64,000 nt of DNA from DASSSQ01 sp963839285 (GTDB taxonomy: Bacteria > Actinomycetota > Thermoleophilia > Gaiellales > Gaiellaceae), in NCBI GenBank assembly GCA_963839285.1, contig CAWIUN010000024.1, forward strand, positions 62,001 to 126,000. The letters run 5' to 3'. Below are positions 59,594-64,000 of the stretch, in pieces. Numbering within the stretch: the first letter of the stretch is position 1; the number at the start of each line of letters is the position of its first letter. The notes below the pieces were generated by a model, which was not told where the DNA came from, searched no databases, and worked only from the letters and a program-made list of their open reading frames with translations. The translations under genes were made by a program, and so were the position numbers.

Positions 59594-60285
59594 GAACCGG
59601 GCGGGCGGCGGGCGACGAACACGTACTCGCGGCTCTCGTCGGCGAACGGCTCGCCGGCGAAGCCGCCGTGCAGCGACTCGAGCTCGAGCCCGGAGACGTC
59701 GAGCAGCCCCAGCCACTCGTTGCGCGTCGCCCACCAGAGCGAGCTCGTGCCGCCCTCGTCGAGCGCGATGTCGACCCGGTTGTCCCCGACCGCGTACCGG
59801 AGCGTGTGCGGCACCGGCGCGTCCTGGTGGCGCCCGTCGAGGTCGGCCGCGATCGCGTGGTCGAACGCGAAGGCGTTCCACGCGAAGCGGCCACCCGGCC
59901 GAAGCGATGCGGCGACGCGCTCGAAGGTGCGGCGGCGGTCGGCCCAGGTCGGCAGGTGCAGCAGCGCGCGGAAGGGGCAGTAGACGAGCGCCGCCGGCTC
60001 CTCGAGCTCGAGCTCGCGCATGTCTCCCTGCCGCAGGTCGAGGTCGACGCCCGCCTCGGCCGCGCGGCGCCGCGCCTGCTCGAGCATCGCCGGCGAGATG
60101 TCGACGCCGATCACGGCGCGCCCGGTCGCCTGCGCGACGGGGATCGCGACGCGGCCGTTCCCGACCGCGAGCTCGCAGAGCGGCCCGTCCGCCTCGAGCG
60201 CGAGGCGGACGTAGAACGGCACGTCCTCGGTCATGTGCGCCGACCACTCGTCGTAGCGGTGCGCGTAGGCCTCGTCCCAGCTCAT
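59590..60285 (-). CDS. Class I SAM-dependent methyltransferase
   Basis: A 231-residue protein starting MSWDEAYAHRYDEWSAHMTE. SAM motif I is CELAVGNGRVAIPVAQATGR, with GVDISPAMLEQARRRA (acidic ribose-binding Asp); then RQGDMRELELEEPAALVYCP and ASLRPGGRFAWNAF. The family includes many small-molecule methyltransferases; the target is unknown. No frame breaks. Confidence 0.9.
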   Translation of the reverse strand: MSWDEAYAHRYDEWSAHMTEDVPFYVRLALEADGPLCELAVGNGRVAIPVAQATGRAVIGVDISPAMLEQARRRAAEAGVDLDLRQGDMRELELEEPAALVYCPFRALLHLPTWADRRRTFERVAASLRPGGRFAWNAFAFDHAIAADLDGRHQDAPVPHTLRYAVGDNRVDIALDEGGTSSLWWATRNEWLGLLDVSGLELESLHGGFAGEPFADESREYVFVARRPPGS

Positions 60286-60318
60286 CGGCTCAGCCGGTGC
60301 ACCGCCGCCGGTTCACGC

Positions 60319-60891
60319 CTACTCGACGTCCTGCAGGAAGGCGAGGACACGCTGCTCGAGCAGCGCCGCGGCCTCCTCGTCGTAGTCCGGCAGGCTGCTG
60401 TCGGCGAACAGGTGCCGATCCCCCGGGTAGAGGTAGAGCTCGGCGCCGTCGACCGTCCCTGCCAGCTCGCGTGCGGCCGGGAGGTCTTCCAGCGCCCACT
60501 CGTCGGCCTCCATCATGTGGATCTGGAGCGGGACTCCCTCGGGCCAGGAGCCGCCGAACTCGGAGGGCGGGAAGGCGGCGGAGAAGAGCAGCGCGCCCCT
60601 GGCGCCGGGGCGCGTCTGGGCCAGCTCCTGGGCCGGCATCACACCGAGCGAGAACCCGGCGTAGACGAGCCCCTCCGGCAGGCTCTCCGCGGCGGCCCGA
60701 CCGCGCGCGCCGATCGTCTCGAAGCCGACCTGCTTCGCGTAGCCGACTCCCTCGTCGAGGTCGGCGAACGTGTTGCCGTCGTACAGGTCGGGGGCGTGGA
60801 CGACGTGCCCGGCGGCCCGCAGGCGGTCGGCGAACGCGAGGAACCCCGGGGTCTGCCCCTGTGCGTGGTGGAACAGCAGCATCTCGGCCAC
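60319..60891 (-). CDS. Dienelactone-hydrolase-family alpha/beta hydrolase
   Basis: A 190-residue protein, short for the family. FHHAQGQTPGFLAFADRLRA and APDLYDGNTFADLDEGVGYA correspond to the DLH N-terminus. The nucleophile elbow is VYAGFSLGVMPAQELA, with Ser in place of the Cys found in classical dienelactone hydrolases. An acid is in HMMEADEWALEDL and the His in LYPGDRHLFADSSLPDY. The triad is complete as Ser-Asp/Glu-His. The substrate is unknown. Confidence 0.87.
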   Translation of the reverse strand: MAEMLLFHHAQGQTPGFLAFADRLRAAGHVVHAPDLYDGNTFADLDEGVGYAKQVGFETIGARGRAAAESLPEGLVYAGFSLGVMPAQELAQTRPGARGALLFSAAFPPSEFGGSWPEGVPLQIHMMEADEWALEDLPAARELAGTVDGAELYLYPGDRHLFADSSLPDYDEEAAALLEQRVLAFLQDVE

Positions 60892-60975
60892 GAGGCTGTC
60901 CTATCACACCCGGAAGCTCGCCCCGGCGGCGGCTACCGCCCGACTACCGGCCGGTGCGCCTTCCCCGGCCGCCGG

Positions 60976-61617
60976 CTAGCCGGCCAGCAGCTCCTTGAAG
61001 GCGTCGTCGTCGCGGACCGGGTCGAGGTCCGAGTCCTGCTTCGCGTACTCGCGGAACTGCTCGGACAGCTCGATCGCCTTCCTCAGATGCTCGATCGCCT
61101 CGGCGCCCCGGCCGGTGAGGCTCTCCAGGCACGCGAGGTTGTAGAAGAGCAGCCCGTACTGCGGAGCCTCGGCGACGACGGCGGCGAGCTCGGCCGCCAC
61201 CTCGGCGTGCTCGCCCGCCTCGTAGCGCTTCCGCAGCGGGTACCACAGCTCCCAGCCGACCGGGTCGTAGGGCTTGCCCGCCGTCCCGCCGACGGCGACG
61301 ACCGTCGTCCCGGCCTCCTCGGCGAATGCCGTCCGCTTGACCGACGGCGGCACGAACACGAGCGTGCCCGCGGGTGCGTCCCGGCGCTCGCCGTCGAGCT
61401 CGAAGACCGCGCGGCCCTGCGTGACGAGGTACAGCTCCTCGTTGCCCGGGTCTTCCTCGTGCTCGTTGACGATCCGGTCGCCCGCGGCCCTGGCGGTCCA
61501 CGCGTTGACGCCGAATGCCGTGATCCCGAAGTGGTGCCGGACCGGCCGCATCGGACACTCTCCGACCGGATCGAGCTCGGGAATGTCCTCGATCGTCGCG
61601 ATCGCCCAGTCGGCCAT
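60976..61617 (-). CDS. Cupin and TPR two-domain protein
   Basis: A 213-residue protein. A cupin half (about residues 25-115: GNEELYLVTQGRAVFELDGE, RRDAPAGTLVFVPPSVKRTA) is followed by a tetratricopeptide-like helical half (YEAGEHAEVAAELAAVVAEA, YGLLFYNLACLESLTGRGAE, AIEHLRKAIELSEQFREYA). The first cupin motif lacks the H-x-H pair, so metal binding is doubtful. Function is unknown; the combination suggests a regulatory or scaffold role. Confidence 0.78.
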   Translation of the reverse strand: MADWAIATIEDIPELDPVGECPMRPVRHHFGITAFGVNAWTARAAGDRIVNEHEEDPGNEELYLVTQGRAVFELDGERRDAPAGTLVFVPPSVKRTAFAEEAGTTVVAVGGTAGKPYDPVGWELWYPLRKRYEAGEHAEVAAELAAVVAEAPQYGLLFYNLACLESLTGRGAEAIEHLRKAIELSEQFREYAKQDSDLDPVRDDDAFKELLAG

Positions 61618-61676
61618 GCGCTCCCCCTTCTCGTGACTCCTTCGGTCGGCGAGAGTCTAGGGGAGGCCGCCCGCGC

Positions 61677-62078
61677 TCAGACGCTCGCGCTGACGAACGC
61701 GACCAGCTCGGCCAGCTGCTCGTCGCCGAGCCGGTCGCCGAAGTCACGCGGCATCACGTCCCTCGGGTAGCCCTGCGCGATGTACGCGTTCGGCGAGACG
61801 ATCGACTCGTAGACGAACGGCTCCAGCTCCTTCCCGGCGGCCTCGGCGTCCGGCCGCAGGTGCGTGTCGAGGTTCGGGCCGGTCGTCCCGGACGAGCCGG
61901 CCGCGGCGAGCTCGTGGCACCCGGAGCAGCCCGCGGACGCCGACGTGAAGACCTGCCTCCCCGCCGCGACCGGGTCGGCGGCGGTCGCCTGCGGCACCGA
62001 GCCGACGCCCGGCTTCGACCCGCCGCAGCCGGCGAGGAGCACGAGGCCGACTGCGATGCCCGGCACTGCTCGGCGCAC
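61677..62078 (-). CDS. Cytochrome c family lipoprotein
   Basis: A 133-residue protein. Lipoprotein signal peptide VGLVLLAGCGGSK (lipidation Cys about residue 18). One heme-c site, CSGCH (about residues 51-55), and a likely distal Met ligand in RDVMPRDFGDRLGDEQLAEL, followed by a final helix. This is the small class I, cytochrome c oxidase subunit II-tail-like type. It would carry electrons on the outer face of the membrane. The GTG start is 62076-62078. Confidence 0.9.
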   Translation of the reverse strand: MRRAVPGIAVGLVLLAGCGGSKPGVGSVPQATAADPVAAGRQVFTSASAGCSGCHELAAAGSSGTTGPNLDTHLRPDAEAAGKELEPFVYESIVSPNAYIAQGYPRDVMPRDFGDRLGDEQLAELVAFVSASV

Positions 62079-62153
62079 GAGTCGATCCTACCCGCGCAGC
62101 GTCGACGGGCACGCGGGAGTTTGAACCGGCGTCCCGCTCGGTAGCACGAGCGG

Positions 62154-62543
62154 ATGACACACGCGAAGACGAACCTCCGTGCCGTCGCCGACAGCGCGGC
62201 CGAGCACGGCCTCTCGAAGTCGCAGGAGGCCCGGTTCCCGCGCGAGGCGCTCGGCGCCGAGCAGACGGGCATCAACCTCCTGTTCGTGAAGCCGTCCCAG
62301 CGGGAGGCGTTCGCGCACCGCCACAGCGTCGCGGAGGAGATCTACGTCGTCCTGTCGGGCGCCGGACGGGTGAAGCTCGACGACGAGCTGGTCGAGCTCG
62401 CCCCTCTCGACGCGGTTCGGGTGAGCCCCGGCGTCGCGCGTGCCTTCGAGGCCGGCCCGGAGGGTCTCGAGGTTCTGATCTTCGGACCGCGCGTCGAGGG
62501 CGACGGCGAGCTCGTCGCCGACTTCTGGGACGCTCCGAGCTGA
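62154..62543 (+). CDS. Small cupin protein
   Basis: A 129-residue single-domain cupin. Motif 1 is FAHRHSVAEEIYVVLSGAGR (H-x-H...E); motif 2 is LAPLDAVRVSPGVARAFEAG, which lacks the usual final His. It ends VADFWDAPS. Divergent from the cytochrome c gene. The substrate is unknown. Confidence 0.8.
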   Translation: MTHAKTNLRAVADSAAEHGLSKSQEARFPREALGAEQTGINLLFVKPSQREAFAHRHSVAEEIYVVLSGAGRVKLDDELVELAPLDAVRVSPGVARAFEAGPEGLEVLIFGPRVEGDGELVADFWDAPS

Positions 62544-62560
62544 GTCGCCCGCCGCGCGGC

Positions 62561-63577
62561 TCAGGACTCCCAGACGACGCGGATCTCCCGCTCGAGGCCC
62601 GGCAGCGGCAGAGCCCTCGCCTCGGCCTCGACCGCGTCGCGCATCGCGCCTGAGAGGCGCGTCCAGGCGTCGATCCTGACGACGTCGTTCGCCCGTCTCC
62701 AGGTTCCGCGGATCTCCCCTTCGACGAGGAGCGCCCCCGGCCAGACGCGGGAGGTCCAGAGGCGCGGCCGCCGATCCGCGCGCGGGACGAGCAGCTCCCG
62801 CTCGGCTCCGTCGAGCAGGAAGTAGGCATCGCCGCTCGGCAGCAGGCGCGCGGGCGCGGCGGGCGTCTCGGCTGCGCGCATCGCCGGCTCGTCGTCCGCG
62901 AGCAGCCACTCCTCGCCGAGCGGCGATCGGACCGCCAGCAGCGATCCCTCGAGCGACGCGAACGCAGCCGCCGCAGGTCGCCGCGCGATTCCCGCCCAGC
63001 GGGCGAAGCCGTCGGCCGTGGCCGGGCCGAAGACGTGGAGGTACCGTCGCGCGAGCTCGCGCCGCGCCTCGGCAGGCTCGAGCTCCGGGGCGGGGACGGT
63101 CCACACCGTCGGCGCCCGTGCACCCTCCCAGCGGATCGCGACCGTGCCCGTCGTCGCTGCGTACCTGAGCGCGTTGCCGACCCCGAGCGCGCCCCCGGCC
63201 TCGCGGTCGGTCATCCGTCTGCCGTCGAGATGGGCGCGCAGCCGCTCGGCCATGTCCTCGGCGCGCAGGCGGCCCCTGGCGTCTTCGGGAAGCCGCCCGA
63301 GCGAGAACAGCGCGAAGTCGCGCTTCGCGACGACGTACGCGTTGTAGCGGGGCCCCCACAGCTGGGCCAGCGAGGGATCCTCCCAGGTCGAGGGCCCGAC
63401 CCCGTCCACCCGCGCGTGCAGCGAGAGCAGCGCAGCCCGCGGCATGCTGTCCTGCAGGCCGGCCCACGCCGCCAGCCGCAGCGACTCCACGCCGCCGGGC
63501 AGGCGCCGGTCGAGCCCGCCGACCCGTCGGCGGAACGCCAGGATCTGCTGCCGCGTGAGCCGGAGTCGCGAGCGCAT
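62561..63577 (-). CDS. Winged-helix DNA-binding (HTH_42, AlkZ-like) protein
   Basis: A 338-residue protein starting MRSRLRLTRQQILAFRRRVG. Family landmarks: AAWAGLQDSMPRAALLSLHA (about residues 36-55), WGPRYNAYVVAKRDFALFSL, a winged-helix region (YLHVFGPATADGFARWAGIA) and a C-terminal beta domain with GALLVEGEIRGTWRR. AlkZ/YcaQ glycosylases unhook DNA crosslinks using a Q-x-Q motif; here the equivalent site reads Q-D-S (63446-63454). The protein may therefore be non-catalytic or use other residues. Confidence 0.82.
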   Translation of the reverse strand: MRSRLRLTRQQILAFRRRVGGLDRRLPGGVESLRLAAWAGLQDSMPRAALLSLHARVDGVGPSTWEDPSLAQLWGPRYNAYVVAKRDFALFSLGRLPEDARGRLRAEDMAERLRAHLDGRRMTDREAGGALGVGNALRYAATTGTVAIRWEGARAPTVWTVPAPELEPAEARRELARRYLHVFGPATADGFARWAGIARRPAAAAFASLEGSLLAVRSPLGEEWLLADDEPAMRAAETPAAPARLLPSGDAYFLLDGAERELLVPRADRRPRLWTSRVWPGALLVEGEIRGTWRRANDVVRIDAWTRLSGAMRDAVEAEARALPLPGLEREIRVVWES

Positions 63578-63721
63578 CGACCCAGCGACCCTAGGCGATG
63601 CTCGGCGTCCTACCGGCGAGCCGCGGCGGCGATCACCGCCGACCGACGGCGGGGCGGGTGCGGCGTACCCGGATCCCGTCCGCCCCTTGACGGGATCCGG
63701 TCGCACCGCGAGCCTTGGCCG

Positions 63722-64000
63722 GTGGGTCGCGGTGCCGTACACGTCGTCGCCCTGGCCTGCGGCCTCGCGGTGGGGGCGGCAGGAGCCGGCTGTCGGCGCG
63801 GACGCTGGTCGAACCGCCGCACCGGAGCCGTGCGTCGCGGCGACGGCGTTCGGCGTCCTCCCGACCTGGGCGCGGGGCGGCTTCTCCTCGCCGAGGCCCC
63901 GGCTGCCGCACGTCGATCGGTCGACGGAGGGAGATCGCGGCCCTCCTCTTCGGCTACCCGCTCGCCTCACCTCCTGCGGCGCGCCGGAACAACAAGATCC
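63722..64000 (+). CDS. Putative lipoprotein, 5' part (frame breaks; runs off the window)
   Basis: Starts (GTG) MGRGAVHVVALACGLAVGAA with a lipobox-like GAGC. Two one-base breaks (about 63800 and 63925) are needed. The body then reads EPCVAATAFGVLPTWARGGF, SSPRPRLPHV and GEIAALLFGYPLASPP, ending ARRNNKI at the window edge. This pattern (W-A-R-x-G-F, LFG-P-L, NKI) recalls a small actinobacterial lipoprotein family of unknown function; this is from memory and unverified. A -35-like TTGACG lies upstream near 63688. The region 63578-63721 shows nothing else. Confidence 0.45.
   Translation, partial: MGRGAVHVVALACGLAVGAAGAGCRRGRWSNRRTGAVRRGDGVRRPPDLGAGRLLLAEAPAAARRSVDGGRSRPSSSATRSPHLLRRAGTTRS

Overview
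The window is 64 kb of very GC-rich DNA (about three quarters G+C), with dense genes, many GTG starts and many 4-base stop/start overlaps. Gene content points to the Actinomycetota, with the Thermoleophilia as my best guess: LAL-type LuxR regulator, PduO-type adenosyltransferase, split acyl-CoA mutase, PhoP/RegX3-like regulator with 11-bp PHO boxes, giant Ig-repeat surface protein. The affiliation is inferred from gene content only. I saw no tRNA, rRNA, CRISPR array, insertion sequence or prophage.

A warning applies throughout. At least fifteen otherwise intact genes are interrupted by single-base frame breaks, mostly in G/C runs, and the giant repeat gene has 25-30 of them. Repeat copies whose spacing is off by one base at exactly these points argue for uncorrected sequencing indels, not pseudogenes. 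I annotate such genes as single CDSs across the breaks.

Layout. 1-2.5 kb: end of a LuxR-family regulator, a DUF4242 protein and a secreted cupin. 2.5-7.7 kb: DUF1385 protein, rpmE, threonine dehydratase, class A penicillin-binding protein, and a TetR/cupin divergent pair with a visible operator. 7.8-17 kb: acyl-CoA metabolism, with an ETF beta/alpha/ETF-quinone oxidoreductase operon, and an IcmA-like B12-dependent mutase and its small B12 subunit separated by unrelated genes; also an M23 peptidase and a degenerate zincin-like protein. 18.3-34.9 kb: one giant gene (about 5,500 codons) encoding three successive families of Ig-like repeats, a PASTA-like module and a receiver-like C-terminus. 34.9-37.9 kb: permease, cob(I)alamin adenosyltransferase and acyl-CoA dehydrogenase, linked functionally to the mutase and ETF.

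37.9-51.4 kb is a phosphate island: response regulator and soluble histidine kinase, two PstS proteins, PstC/PstA diverging from PstB/PhoU, a Pit transporter between two DUF47 proteins, and UppP. Five sites, each of three 7-mers spaced exactly 11 bp, sit upstream of the regulator, pstS1, pstB/pstC, pstS2 and uppP/Pit. They look like PHO boxes and tie the island into one regulon.

51.4-64 kb: REC/HD-GYP protein, 3-hydroxyacyl-CoA dehydrogenase, molybdopterin oxidoreductase, then small accessory genes (MFS exporter operon, methyltransferases, cupins, cytochrome c, an AlkZ-like winged-helix protein) with some degraded remnants, and a truncated lipoprotein gene at the right edge.
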